From: Lindgomyces ingoldianus
Taxonomy: Eukaryota > Ascomycota > Dothideomycetes > Pleosporales > Lindgomycetaceae
DNA length: 64,000 bases
NCBI RefSeq assembly: GCF_010093535.1
Contig: NW_022985178.1
Span: 1,047,030-1,111,029, forward strand
Direction of reading: 5' to 3'
Shown here: piece after piece, positions 25,343 through 36,672 of the stretch
How the letters are laid out: every line of letters starts with the position of its first letter
How positions within the stretch are numbered: the stretch's first letter is position 1
Notes under the pieces: generated by a model
What the model was told of the DNA's origin: nothing
Seen by the model: only the letters and a program-made list of their open reading frames with translations
Database searches by the model: none
Program-made: the position numbers and the translations under genes

Positions 25343-26150
25343 TTAAGTTCTTTCTGCTGTCATCTGTAGCAATGCTTGTCCCTTTTCTAGCATTCGCTTA
25401 TTGTATATTAGTCCTTCGACTTCCTTCCCCATGGTTATCAGTTCAGCAACATATGCGCTGAGTTGTTCACTTTGAATAAACCAATCAGTTCCCAGTAACA
25501 TCATCCACAAACCCCTTCCAAACATATTTGGAGTAACAACTCCTCCAGGCTTGATAATGAAGGTTTGCCAAGTATCCGTGTGCTCTTTTGCGAACTCGAG
25601 ACACACAATTTCAGCACGTCCCTAGAGACAGGTCAGTCACCTTAGAACGGTAAGATGAATGAGTGGGGTTTACTTTAAGCCTTCTTGTTTTCTGGAGAAA
25701 CAAAAGCCATGCTTCTTGGTCCTGTACAACCCACTTCCCGCTCAGATGAACATATCTGAACCGTGTTGTGCGTGTCTGTCCTTCGCGGGCTTTCAACATG
25801 GCTTCCTGGAATGCAAGTGGCCAGTCAAAGTTCGGGCCTGGTGATGTGTCGTTGGTACCCATCGCCCTATAGGAACTAATCAGCCATTCTCGTGTCCAAT
25901 GTAGACGCCGTGGCCGAAAATCTTACCAGAACATCGCATCAGCATCCTGTATAATGTCCATAACATCTTGGCTCCAATGGCCAAAGTCCTTTATGATCAC
26001 ATTCTTAAACTTGTTGTTGTTGGGAAGCGACTCGCTGGGTATGTCACGCCGGGATAATGCTACGACTGAGGTAATACTTGGATGCTGGAGAAATTGTAGG
26101 AGGACCTCCCCTCCAATGTTGCCCGTGGCGCCGGTGATGAGGACTTTCAT
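25343..26150 (-). CDS. atypical SDR, NAD(P)-binding domain protein
   Basis: Three exons (26150-25927, 25866-25674 and 25621-25343) with introns of 60 and 52 bp give about 231 residues. The N-terminus MKVLITGATGNIGGEVLLQF carries the TGATGxIG dinucleotide-binding motif of extended/atypical short-chain dehydrogenases (residues 6-13). Downstream DAMFWAMGTND and RYVHLSGKW follow the beta-strand pattern of NmrA-like and nucleoside-diphosphate-sugar-epimerase-like fungal proteins. The classical YxxxK pair is not visible, so catalysis is uncertain; some members only bind nucleotides. The frame is intact. Its neighbour upstream (26421-28190) is on the same strand but degenerate. Confidence 0.8.
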
Positions 26151-26420
26151 GGTGAGGGGATATGAGTTCTTTAGAAGTTTTTGGAGGTCTGATGGTTTGT
26201 GTCCAATGATTGCTTAATATAGCCGACATCTCTGGTTCTCCCGAACTATTCGTCCGTCGACGGAAAATCAAAGCTGTATACCGGTCGAAACATTGTCCGC
26301 GTCAGCCAATGATTGCTTGATAATTACAACGCGCAGGTGCTCTATAAAGATTAACACTAAGTTATTAGATTTGTACTTTAAGTATTCTACATTATAATTC
26401 TTTCTCTTACTAAACTTGGC

Positions 26421-28190
26421 CTATTTTGAATTATTAAATAAAGGCATTCTCTCTTGCACCTTTTCAATTAAGCCTTCGGGGCTAGAAGAATTGTCCTTGT
26501 CTTGCGTTTGGTCATCCCCAAGTGTTATGAAGGCGCCGTTTATTGTAATAATCGCTTTGCTAGAGTCTTCTAGCGGCGTTTTTGAAAGGCATATATTCGG
26601 GGTGACTTTAATATACCCTGGTTCTGGATTTTTCCAGTCCCTAGGCGTTTTGACTGTATACAACAAATGTTGAAGCAGCGAGCTGGACCAGTGGGGACTA
26701 GAATATTTATCAAGACAAAGCCATCCGATAAGAGCAAATAGCACAGTTAGTAGAACAAGAAGCAACTGCAAGTAGGAAATTGCTGGTGTGAGTAAAGCCG
26801 TCTGATACAGAAACTTGTTAGTGTGGGTGCACTTTTTAGCTTTGACATTCTCGGACTACGAACCTTGAGGGTAACTAGAGCCGGGTCCACGCTTACTATA
26901 AAGCCACGAGACACCAGCAAGTCGTCCATGGCGGGAGAGTTTTCCTGCAGCCAGAGGAAGTGTGATTGATCGAGGGCGCTCGAGCTAATGTTTGATCTTC
27001 CGTCTCCAAGGCCGTTAACAATAAGGACTGCAGAGGTGTTGACTTGCCCATAAAAGCGTGGTTCGGGTTTGACGACTCTCCCAGCGCAGTCTGTATCAGT
27101 AACTCTGCCGCCTTCCGCTTCATTCTGAAACGATGTGCTACAGCTCTCATACGGCTCTGGGGGGTTTCCAAGAGATTCCGAATGGGTAAGCATGATACTA
27201 GTTGCCTAGAGGCGGATGGCGGAAAACAAAGTATCACCATTGAAATCCTCCAGTGTCAGATACTGCCAATGGGACTGGGTAACAGACACATTGTTGGCGG
27301 AGTTTAGACCAAACATGTAGCTTACGTCGAGGTCCTGCGCTTTAAGGATGGAATCCACTACGCGACTGATAAGGGGGGCGTGCTGTTCTTCAGGATTCGA
27401 GCTCCAAGTCCTCTTCACAAAGTCCGACACCTCGACGCGCGAAAAAGGTACCCCGGGAGTCGTCAACATCGAAAACTTAACCGTACTTGCAATAAACGAA
27501 TGTCGCCTTGTTCCTTTTGTGAGAGCGAACATTTGTTTCATGGCAGTAGTACCTCCACCCTTTCCGAAAGATGCCCAGATGTTATTTTGTCGGTTTGGGC
27601 GAAAGTACCGGGAGTCGAGTACCAAGTCAGAAGCATCGTCCCAATGAACTTCTGGTTGACCAACGATCGTCTCCAGAAGTGGCTGCGCGAAGCTATTGTT
27701 GAAGGTACAATTCCAGCTAAAATTCCTCTCACTCAAACTTTGCACAGGGCAATGCAGCGGTTGCGTCTAGCGCCACAGATACTATCACATAATTGTCCGG
27801 AGATACAGAGAACCCTTTGTCGTCAAGCCCAGATACGAGCGCCAGCTTTAGGTCGAGTCGGTGCAGTGATTTCATAAAATTTACGGCGGGCTTGTACAGA
27901 TTGCTGCCAATGGTCTGTGACAAACTTTCTTTCTGATGCAAAAGATTGCCGGATCTTAGATTAAGTGAGACTATATAGCTTGGGTTTTCAAGGAGCATAT
28001 TTTGTAGCCTTGCGGCGGATACGTTGTGGCTCTGCAAAATGTAGCCCGGACTGTCCAGTGCCTAGAGAAGGGTTCCATAGAGTTGGCCTAGCGAATATAT
28101 GATAGTGAAACTGAGTAATAGGATACTACTTTTAGGGGATGTCTTCTTGCGTATGAAGTAACTTCTTTGGGTAAGGTCCTTGTTGAACAT
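26421..28190 (-). pseudogene. decayed fungal membrane protein gene of unknown function
   Basis: A long frame starts at 28190 (MFNKDLTQRSYFIRKK), has a hydrophobic segment SSILLLSFTIIYSLGQLYG, a large middle part (LDSRYFRPNRQNNIWASFGK), and after a 62 bp intron (26802-26863) a second membrane segment TALLTPAISYLQLLLVLLTV, ending at 26421. Three lesions break it: in-frame TAG at 28062-28064, a frameshift near 27735-27750, and in-frame TAG at 27206-27208. Apart from these the frame reads through. The layout (membrane segments at both ends of a large middle domain) recalls DUF3176-like fungal proteins, but I cannot assign the family firmly. An alternative is unrecognised introns; GT donors in suitable phase were not found. 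Confidence 0.6.
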
Positions 28191-28613
28191 TAGGTAGGAT
28201 GTGAAATTTTAGGTTGTGGCGGCTGCCAAGGAGAAGAATCTCCCTATTGTGAATGTTAGGAGCAGCTGGGCGCACTAAAAGAGGATGGGTTTTACTACAT
28301 TTCGTGAAACCGCCAGGCTAGATACTACTAAAACAGCAGAATGGCCATGGTGACTGCGGGATAGGATGGAGGAAACTAAGGCAAAATGAAGGATGTTGGG
28401 CAGTTTCAGCGGAAACTGCAGCACCTCTAAATAAGTAGAAAGCCACCCTACATCCCAATTTTAGCTTCCTTCTTTATTGGCGAATAGCGTGTCGCTTCAA
28501 GGTTCTGATTTGTGTAGCAGTCTTAGGAGGCTCGCGTCGCTTTTCGCTAACAGACCGACTGCTGGCTCCTTTGGGCCATGATTGGCGATTATAAGCGGTA
28601 AAAGCCTCAGGTA
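28191..28613. other. intergenic, no supported gene
   Basis: From the start of the decayed membrane gene to the foldback element; ordinary base composition, nothing recognised. Confidence 0.45.
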
Positions 28614-28771
28614 ACGTACACCAGAGGCGAGTTGCTCACACACCTGAGACGCTTACTTTTGCTAAGACCCTACTAAACTATCCTTTCTACACTAATGCAT
28701 TCCTAACAACACTACTTAAACGCGCTAAAAGAACATTAGATACAGCTTACGCTCTAGGCCTTTAAAAGATT

Positions 28772-28948
28772 TGTCGCGTACACTGAGAGCCTTGGCTGGG
28801 GCTCGGAGCCTGGGGCGCGGCTCGGGATCTGGAGATAGTATGTTCCGAAGCTCGGTGTATATAAGGAGAGCCTCCAACTCTCTTAGATAGCAGAGTCACT
28901 TCATCCGATCTTCTGAACAGCTACTGCTAGGCTATTTTATCCTCCACA
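28772..28948 (+). mobile_element. solo LTR (177 bp), target duplication AGATT
   Basis: Starts TGTCGCGTACACTGAGAGCC and ends CCTCCACA. AGATT is at 28767-28771 and 28949-28953. GC-rich against the surrounding AT-rich DNA, with a TATATAAGG box near 28858. No second LTR was seen, so recombination to a solo LTR is likely. Confidence 0.75.
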
Positions 28949-29289
28949 AGATTTATATAAGTAGATTAAAGACTTTAAAGCTAGTATAAAAGGTATAAAT
29001 TACTTACTTAATAATAAAGTGTAAAAGTAGAAGTTAATTATAAGCATACTATAAAACAAACTATAGCTTATAGAAAGTGTCTAATAGCAAGCTGTTAGAC
29101 ACCTTCTTAGTTCTCTTCTTCTCCTCTACCCTTCTTCTCTTGTCTCTCCTCCTCCTCCGCACCTCTTCTAAAACCTCTCTGCTTTCTTTCTAGCTACCTA
29201 CAAGCACTATAATGTCTGTCTAAAGGCTAGACACTAGAGCCTTTAAAGCTAAAACCTAGTAAAGTAATTTAGCACTCTAGTTAAATAAA

Positions 29290-29472
29290 TGTCACGGCTA
29301 ACTTAGACATGCCTCGGACTCTCCCCGGAGAGCCCTCGGCCCGGCCTTGGGCACATATATATATATATATATCCTCTCACGAACCCCTGAGTCTCCTCAA
29401 GGATTCGTCTATCAATACTATCCTGTACCCCCTTCTGCGCTTCATGCTTCCTGCTTCACAGTGCTCTCACCA
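29290..29472 (+). mobile_element. probable solo LTR (183 bp), target duplication TAAA
   Basis: Starts TGTCACGGCTAACTTAGAC and ends CTCTCACCA. TAAA is at 29286-29289 and 29473-29476. It contains a (TA)n tract about 29347-29372. The TG...CA ends fit an LTR; the short 4 bp duplication makes the boundaries less certain. Confidence 0.6.
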
Positions 29473-29917
29473 TAAAGCAACTTAAATGCTAGCTATAGAA
29501 AGACTAGCTTTCTACCTTTACACAACTTAAGTAACTTACACTAGACTATAAGTAAACTTTAAAACAGCTTTAAAAGCTTTCTTTTTATTCTTTTTACTCT
29601 CTATGTTTTAGGCTGCTGCTTGTAGATTAAGATAACTTTAAAAAGCTAAAAACTTTTTTTATAATAGAAGATAATTTACACGCGTGTTAGTAAACTATAC
29701 TCTAGTAGTATTAGACTAGATTTGTACTAAGTTATAATTTTTATTATGTAAAGTGTAATACTTATATTTCTTTAATTTTAAAACTTAAAGAGTAAAGTTA
29801 ACCTGCTAGCTCTAGGCAAGAACGTAGGTAGCCTAAAGGTAGATAACTTAAAACGCCTCTAGATGTAAGGCCGAGATGGTGCTTACGTGCTTAGGGTTGA
29901 TTATTCGCATCTTTTTA

Positions 29918-29990
29918 GCTGTATTAGCGCAGTGGTACAGAGCTTCGTCCTTACACTAGAGAGGCTCTAACAAGTAGATGTAAAAGCATA
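29918..29990 (+). pseudogene. tRNA-derived relic, tRNA-Val(UAC)-like
   Basis: The sequence TTAGCGCAGTGGTACAGAGC matches a tRNA D-arm with an A box. It is followed by TCGTCCTTACAC, where CTTACAC would be the anticodon loop with anticodon TAC (Val). The 3' side of the anticodon stem and the T-arm are mutated (C to T and G to A style changes). It is either a RIP-damaged tRNA gene or the head of a tRNA-derived SINE. Confidence 0.4.
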
Positions 29991-30060
29991 GTTAGTTAAA
30001 CACTATAATTAGTTAGCAGACTAAGTTATAGAATTTAAGAGCATAATAATACCTACTAGG

Positions 30061-30180
30061 AACCTTTAGATATAGGTTCTAGGCAACGTAAGATAGAACA
30101 GTTTATATAAATTATTACACTACCCTCTTTTTTATAGACAAATAATCTCTATTAGCAGTACTTTAAAGTAGTAGTTAGAG
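30061..30180 (+). mobile_element. degenerate relative of the 299-bp LTR family
   Basis: Aligns by eye with the 3' end of the LTR at 62183-62481 and the first internal bases: AGATAGAACAG...ATTATTACACTACCC here against AGATGGAACAA...ATTGTTACACTACCC there, then similar bases to about 30175. The differences are mainly transitions, as after RIP. The 5' boundary cannot be placed. Confidence 0.5.
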
Positions 30181-30279
30181 CTAATTTAGGTAGAATAATA
30201 ATAGTGTCGCAACTACTAATTAGAGAGCAATGAGGAGCAAGTCTATTGACTACAAGAGGCTCTTAGAGAGCCTTCCTAT

Positions 30280-30715
30280 GTAGTGGGAGCTCAGGCGTCA
30301 AGTGTCTCGGGCCGCACGTCCCAAACACAGGCACGACACTAGGTCCCTGTGCTCTTCTTACGCGATCCCCCCACCCCCCAGCTCGCCGAGAGTAACAAGG
30401 GGAGCTGAAAGAGAGCAAAGGAGTAAAATGCGTAGACAGAGCTGCTAGAAGAGCAAGAACAGACTAATAGAAAACAGTAAGAGAACAAAAGAAAGCAGGG
30501 TAACCATTATAAGACACTTAGGGCGTGGGAGACAGCAAGCTCTTCGCACACGCGGTCAGTACATGAAAAAAAAAAAACAAGTGACGCCTCATCAAGCATG
30601 CTGCCAGCCCGGCCAGACCCGATCCATAACACGATGAGAACGCGAGCATGCAGCGTACAGTCTAGGCGCGCCGCGCTGTTAGGGCTGCCATCCTTAATCC
30701 ACAACGTCCCCACTT
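30280..30715. other. GC-richer island, unclassified insertion
   Basis: About 430 bp of clearly higher GC content between AT-rich flanks, with a (C)n stretch near 30367 and a poly(A) tract at 30567-30578. No convincing frame or terminal repeat was found. Its composition suggests it arrived after the surrounding DNA was mutated, or lies outside the repeats recognised by RIP. Confidence 0.4.
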
Positions 30716-30799
30716 AGCTTATTCTGTAATGCTGCTAGAGTACAAAGGATTTCTAGCAGTAACCTTTAAGATCTATTCCTTTTTTACTATATTATCTTA

Positions 30800-31899
30800 A
30801 CGTACACCACAGGCGAGTTGCTTACACACCTAAGTTGCTTACTTTTACTAAGACCCTACTAAACTACTTTTTCTACACTAGTGCATTTCTAATAACACTA
30901 CTTAAACATACTAAAAAAATATTAAATATAGCTTATACTTTAAGCTTTTAAATAAAACATAACACTTTTAAAGTAATATACTATAGCTATATATAAAGTT
31001 TTTTAAAAAATAGTAAATAACTACTACACTAAATAACTTTTATAAGCTAATTTTATAGCTAACTTATAAAAGCTAAGTAATAATAAAAAGTAGGTAATTA
31101 TTAAGCATATACTTAAGCTAGATATGTAAGGATTTTTCTCTTAGCTAGTAGCTATAGCTAATATAGCTAATTCTTTACACACTAAGTATAATCTAAGCTA
31201 TGTTAGCATATACTAGCTTAGTATATTTATAAAGCATTTTTTAAAGCTTAAAGTAAAGTTTTAAGTATAAGTATAGTTAGTAGATATTTAGCTTATTATA
31301 AAGTTTATTTTATTAAAGTTATATATATTATTATTTTAGATACTATACTTAGCTTTAATATTTTTTATAAGGCTAAACTAGCTTTAAATTAACTTAAAAG
31401 TTTTATAAAAAGCTTTTTTATAGTTATACTTACACTTAAACTTTACTTTAAGCTTTAGATAACACTTTATAAACATACTAAGCTAGTTTATGCTAATATA
31501 GCCTAAGTTATACTTAGTATGTAAAAAATTAGCTATATTAGCTATAGCTACTAGCTAAGAGAAAAATCCTTATATATATAGCTTAATTATGTGCTTAATA
31601 ATTACCTACTTTTTATTATTACTAAGCTTTTATAAGTTAGCTATAAAATTAGCTTATAAAAGTTATTTAGTATATTAGTTATTTATTATTTTTTAAAAAA
31701 CCTTATATATATCTATAGCATATTACTTTAAAAGTGTTATATTTTATTTAAAAGCTTAAAGTATAAGCTATATCTAATATTCTTTTAGCACATTTAAGCA
31801 GTGTTGTTAGAAATGCATTAGTGTAAAAAACGTAGTTTAGTAGAGTCTTAGTAAAAGTAAGTAACTTAGGTGTGTAAGCAAGTTGCTTATAAAGTATGT
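30800..31899. mobile_element. complete foldback (long-TIR) element, TA target
   Basis: 1100 bp, almost wholly palindromic: the left half (ACGTACACCACAGGCGAG..., CTTAGCTAGTAGCTATAGC) is repeated inverted in the right half, with arms near 490 bp. Flanked by TA (30798-30799 and 31900-31901). No transposase frame. A non-autonomous element of a Tc1/mariner-type TA-target family is the likely interpretation. Confidence 0.75.
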
Positions 31900-32429
31900 T
31901 ATAATTAGTGTAAAAAAAATTGTTTTATGTGTTAGTTACTTATTATCTTTTAAAAGACTCTATAAGTAGCTATAGTGTGGTACTTAGAAAGTGTTGCGTT
32001 TTATTTAAAAGCTTAAAGCATAAGCTATATCTAACATTCCTTTAATGTGTCTAAGTAGTGTTGTTAGGAATACATTAGTGTAGAAAGAGTAATGTAGTAT
32101 AGTCTTAGCAAAAGTAAGTAACTTAGGTGTGTAAGCAACTTGCTTGTAGTGTATGCTAAATAAATAATAAATATATTTTAAAGCTTACTTACTTATATAT
32201 TAGAGCTTATAAGCTTTACTTTTAGTAAGAAATAGCTACACTTTTTAGTAAAAGCTTTATTCTTATTTTTAATAATAAAGTTTTATGTATTAATAGTAAG
32301 ATTATTAACTAAGGTTTAAGCTTACTTAACTAGGTAGTAGTATTACTAAATAACTTCTATAAAAGAAGGCATAAGAGAAGGTATAGTATTTAGAGATATT
32401 ATAGATATAAATTATTAAGTTTTTAGATA

Positions 32430-34291
32430 ACGTACCTAACGGGTTGGCCGGCCACACAGGTTGGCCGGCCACTTTTGCCAAGCCCCCACTAAAACCACCC
32501 CATTCTGGCGCAAAACAGCCCACTTTAGCCTTATATAGAGCAATACAACATAAGATATTATTTAGAGTTTACTTCTGCTACTTTCTTACACATATGTAAG
32601 TTATGCCTAGTCTAATTACACTGCTTGCATTGCTTTTAACTTAGCTTACCTTCTTTAGCGCGCACCTGCGTCTTTAGCTTCTTCCTATTACTACGCGCTT
32701 TAAACTCCTTTAGAGTAGTTAAACAAGCTTTATCCTTAACTATTAAGGTCTTTTTTGCCTAAATCTACTTTCTTTTATGTAATCTATGTTATGTAGTAGC
32801 CTTATTTACTGCTTAAAGCTTTATAATCTCTTTTTACACTAACACTAGCTTATACGCAATAATTAATGCCCTTTTTAAGACTTTTTTAAAGGCCTTTACT
32901 ATAAATGTTAGTAAGCTATTTATATGCTTTTAAATTTTTACTTTTATAAGTATTAATTATAACTTAAATTTAAAAGTATTACTTAAGGTTTATAACTGCT
33001 AGGGCTTATTATTAATAAGTAGTAGTAGTAATAAAGTACATAACTAGATGTTAAAGGCTATTTTAACTTATTCTAGGTTAAATAAGACTAAACTAGCGCC
33101 TTAAAACCCTTTTTAGATATTACTAAAAGTAATTACTACATTGTAAGGACATATAAAGCATAGTAAGAACTTAAGTTTTATAATATAAGTAATTTAGTTG
33201 CGCATAAAATTTTTAGCTTAGTACTTATATACCTTTTTTAAAAGGGAAAACAACTTATATTAAAAGGCTATAAAAAGTGTAATAAGTATAAAAGTATATA
33301 AATAGTAATAATCTTATTTTTTTTATAGTACTACTAGAAATTAAGTAAGTTATAGCTTTTATAGCTATTAATAATAAAAAGCTAATAAGCGCTTATAACT
33401 TTTTTTTATATGCTTATTAAAGTGCTTTAACTACTACAGCCTAAGCTTATTTATTATCTAGCTATTCTTAGAGACTATAATAACTTAGTTTTAAAGCAAA
33501 TTCTTTTTTTTATACTAGGCAAAGAGGTAATAGTAGCTTTTAAAAATAATAAAAAGTAAAATAGCTTACTTTATTATATTAATGCTTTAGATAACTATTA
33601 TTTACTTTTTATTACTTTACTATATTACTTTTAGCTATCTTTATTTTTTTAAAGCTATAATAACTACTTTAGTTAATATCTAGCTTATTATAAAGCCTAA
33701 CTTATTAAAGTTATATGTGTTTTTATTCTAGATACTATACTTAGCTTTTATATTAGCTACTAGGCAAAACTAGCCTTAGATAACTTTTAGATCTTTATAA
33801 AATGCTTTTTTATAATTATACTTATAATTAAACTTTATTATAAACTTAAAGCAGTGCTTAACTTATATACTAGGCTAGTTTAAGCTAACCTAGCCTAAAT
33901 TATACTCTGCGCGCAAGGAATTAGCTATATTAGCTATAGCTACAAGCCTAAAAGAAAATCTATGTGTAATAAGCTTAAGTATGTACTTAATAACTACTTT
34001 TTTTTTAAGCTTAGTTATATTTTTTAATTTAGGCTAGCATTTTACTTTTAAAGGCTGTCTAGCGCGTTACTTACTTAGTGTTATGTAAAAAACATTATAA
34101 ATAGCTACAGCATGTTATAAGAAAAGTTTTAAGTTTTATTTAAAAGCCTAAAGAGTAAGCTATATCTAATGTTCTTTAGAAGATTTAATCTAGTGTTGTT
34201 GTTAAGGCATTATGTAGATAGGTAGGGTGTGGTAGGGGCTTAGCAAAAGTGGCTGGCTAACCTGTGTGGCCGGCCAACCTGTTAGGTACGT
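32430..34291 (-). mobile_element. Tc1/mariner-superfamily DNA transposon, decayed
   Basis: 1862 bp with terminal inverted repeats of about 60 bp starting ACGTACCTAACRGGTTGGCC and flanked by TA (32428-32429 and 34292-34293). On the - strand about 32760-32590 reads as a basic region followed by a CCHC-like knuckle (KQCKQCN...TRHN), as found at the C-terminus of fungal pogo/Fot-type transposases. The rest of the transposase is destroyed by stops. It shares the terminal ACGTAC with the foldback elements. Confidence 0.72.
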
Positions 34292-34293
34292 TA

Positions 34294-34774
34294 TAAAAAG
34301 GCTTAATCATAAGTATATTCTAAAATAAGCTAGATGCGCTCTTAATTTATAATTAAAATGTACCTACGCTGCTATTTATATCTTCTGCTTTCTCTTATTA
34401 GGCTATTACCTTTTATATACTAGCTTTGTAGCTAAAAATTAACCTTACATATATAAAAGTTAAACTACACATGAAAAAGTTAAGCAAGATATAAAAAAGT
34501 TAAAAGCTAACATAACACTTTCTGCTTTTAATTTCTAACGCTTGGCTGCTCAAGCGAGTTTTTAGCGTGTATGTACGAACTGTACGCACGCGTTGTGGCT
34601 GACTTCTCACCTGCATACATACATACCACCGACATGCATCGGTAACGTCATATCACTCCTTACAAGGATTTAGGCTAAATAGAAAAGAGAAGATAAAGTA
34701 TCGTAGAATTCTGCAAATGTTTACACCAACCATTCGCCACCCATCCATAATATCCTCTATCTTCCACTATAACC
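34294..34774. other. AT-rich tail, then carboxylesterase upstream region
   Basis: 34294-34510 is AT-rich transposon-like DNA. About 34510-34774 has normal composition and must contain the promoter and 5' leader of the carboxylesterase. No specific site is recognised. Confidence 0.45.
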
Positions 34775-36556
34775 ATGAGGTGCAACACATGGTTACTTGC
34801 TCTCGTCGCCACGCTGGTTCCCCCAGGAGCCTCCACCCCTCTCTCAGCCCCCAACGTCACTGCCACAGCATCTGTCCTGCTCCCTGCCGGTACTGTCATC
34901 GGCACCGTGGGTGATGATGGCGTCGAATATTTCCGTGGAATTCCCTTTGCCCAACCGCCAACCGGCTCTCTCAGACTGAAGCCCCCAGTACGCCTTCAAA
35001 GTTTCGATTCTGGCTCGGTTGAGGCCACTGGTGTCGGCCCCGCATGTCCCCAAATGACAGCAATAGACGCTACACCACTCTTGCTCGATGTGCTTGCTTT
35101 GCCCGACGTCCAGGGGACTCTGTTCTTTGGGTCAACATTGGGCGACGAGCGTGAGGACTGCCTCACCATCTCGGTCATGCGACCAAAAGGCACGCGTGCT
35201 GCGATTGATGCGAAGCTGCCTGTTCTCTTCTATATATTTGGCGGAGGCTTCGAGACGGGTAGCCCGCAAATGTACAATGGGTCGGTGCTGATTCCCGAAT
35301 CGGTAGCCCAGGGCAAGCCGATGATTTTTGTGGCTGTCAATTATCGCCTCGGGGCCTTTGGGTTTCTTGGGGGGAATCAGGTGTTGGAGGATGGGGCTGC
35401 TAATCTGGGCCTGCTTGACCAGCGTATGGGTCTGGAGTGGGTAGCAGATAACATTGCAGCTTTTGGAGGTGATCCTGATGCTGTTACAATCTGGGGTCAG
35501 AGCGCTGGTGCGATGAGTGTTTTTGATCAACTTGCACTATTTGACGGCGACAACACCTACAAAAACCGTTCCTTGTTCCGAGGGGCAATCATGAATAGCG
35601 GCAGCATCACACCAACTGAGCCAGTAAACGGCGTAAAGGCCCAGGAGATCTTTGACAAGGTGGTCGAAACGGCGGGGTGCGCTTCAGCCGCGGATTCAGC
35701 TAAACTTGAGTGTCTGCGAGGACTCGACTACGATACCTTCGTAACTGCAGCGAACAGTGTCCCCGCATACCTGGGCTACAATTCCCTTGCTTTCAGTTAT
35801 GCTCCGCGGCCAGACGGTCGTATTCTCACTGCTAGCCCCGAAGATCTTGCCCAGAAAGGGAAATACGCAGCAGTCCCAATGATCATCGGCAATCAGGAAA
35901 ATGAGGTACTGCAGCAAAGCCATCATAAAGCTTGATATCCAGTCACGATAAGCTCACCAGTGTTTTAGGGAACGATATTCGCTCTATTTCAATCTAACAT
36001 CACCACCGAAGCTGCATTGGTCTCTTACCTCAACGATGTATTCTTCCACAACGCTAACCGGGATGAGATTGAGGGCCTCATCGCCACCTATCCCAACAAC
36101 CCCGACAGTCCAGACGGCATAGGCGCATCGAATGATACTTACCCAGAGTTTAAGCGGCTCGCTGCTGTCCTGGGCGACTGGGAATTTACTTTCATGGCTC
36201 GGCTGCTTTTGCAAACATTCCCCGCAACGGTTCCAGCGTGGTCCTACCTAGCGACATACGAAAGTGGGACCCCGATCCTTGGGACCTACCATGCCACGGA
36301 CCTACCTCACATATACTACGAAACCAGTAATGTCAGCAGGTCTATTCAGGATCTGTACATCTCGTTTGTAGATTCTTTAGACCCTAACAATTATGCGCCC
36401 AGCACTCCTAGCGGGTACTTGAGTCCTTGGCCCACATGGCAGGAGAAGAAGCAATTGCTGGAGCTTGGAGCTCAATCTACTTATTTGATAGATGACAATG
36501 CTAGGGCCGCTAGCTTTGAGTACATCCGCACCCATTTAGAGACTTTGCGCCTATAG
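34775..36556 (+). CDS. secreted type-B carboxylesterase/lipase
   Basis: Two exons (34775-35905 and 35969-36556) with a 63 bp intron give about 572 residues. The first about 21 residues are a signal peptide (MRCNTWLLALVATLVPPGAS). Family features: FRGIPFAQPPTGSLR, EDCLTISV, oxyanion region YIFGGGFETGS, nucleophile elbow GQSAG with Ser243, the catalytic Glu region ENEGT formed across the splice junction, and catalytic His in GTYHATDLPHIY. All triad residues are present. Such enzymes hydrolyse or transfer esters; many are lipases or cholinesterase-like. Its 3' end is 116 bp from the 3' end of the convergent PKS gene, so a role in the same pathway (ester hydrolysis or acyl transfer) is possible but unproven. 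Confidence 0.88.
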
Positions 36557-36672
36557 ATATCTAGACAGAAGAATGAATCCAGCTTTGCCTACCCAGACCC
36601 TTTTCAATCCAACACTGCGTTCCGCAAAATCGACTCGTGGTCGAACCAATATAGCCCACCGGACATAGATAT

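Larger units (their letters stand above)
28614..32156. mobile_element. outer foldback/TIR element broken by later insertions
   Basis: The left arm (28614-28766) begins ACGTACACCAGAGGCGAG after a TA. The right arm (about 31926-32156) is its inverted counterpart and ends before TA (32157-32158). The arms match the complete copy at 30800-31899. Everything between 28767 and 31925 would be insertions, including solo LTRs and the inner foldback copy. The pairing of these two arms is inferred. Confidence 0.55.

Noticed and set aside
30507..30713. 68-codon - strand frame in the GC-richer island
   Set aside because: Spans the poly(A) tract; no recognisable family or start context.
32326..32523. 65-codon - strand frame
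   Set aside because: Runs through the transposon TIR and flanking AT-rich DNA.
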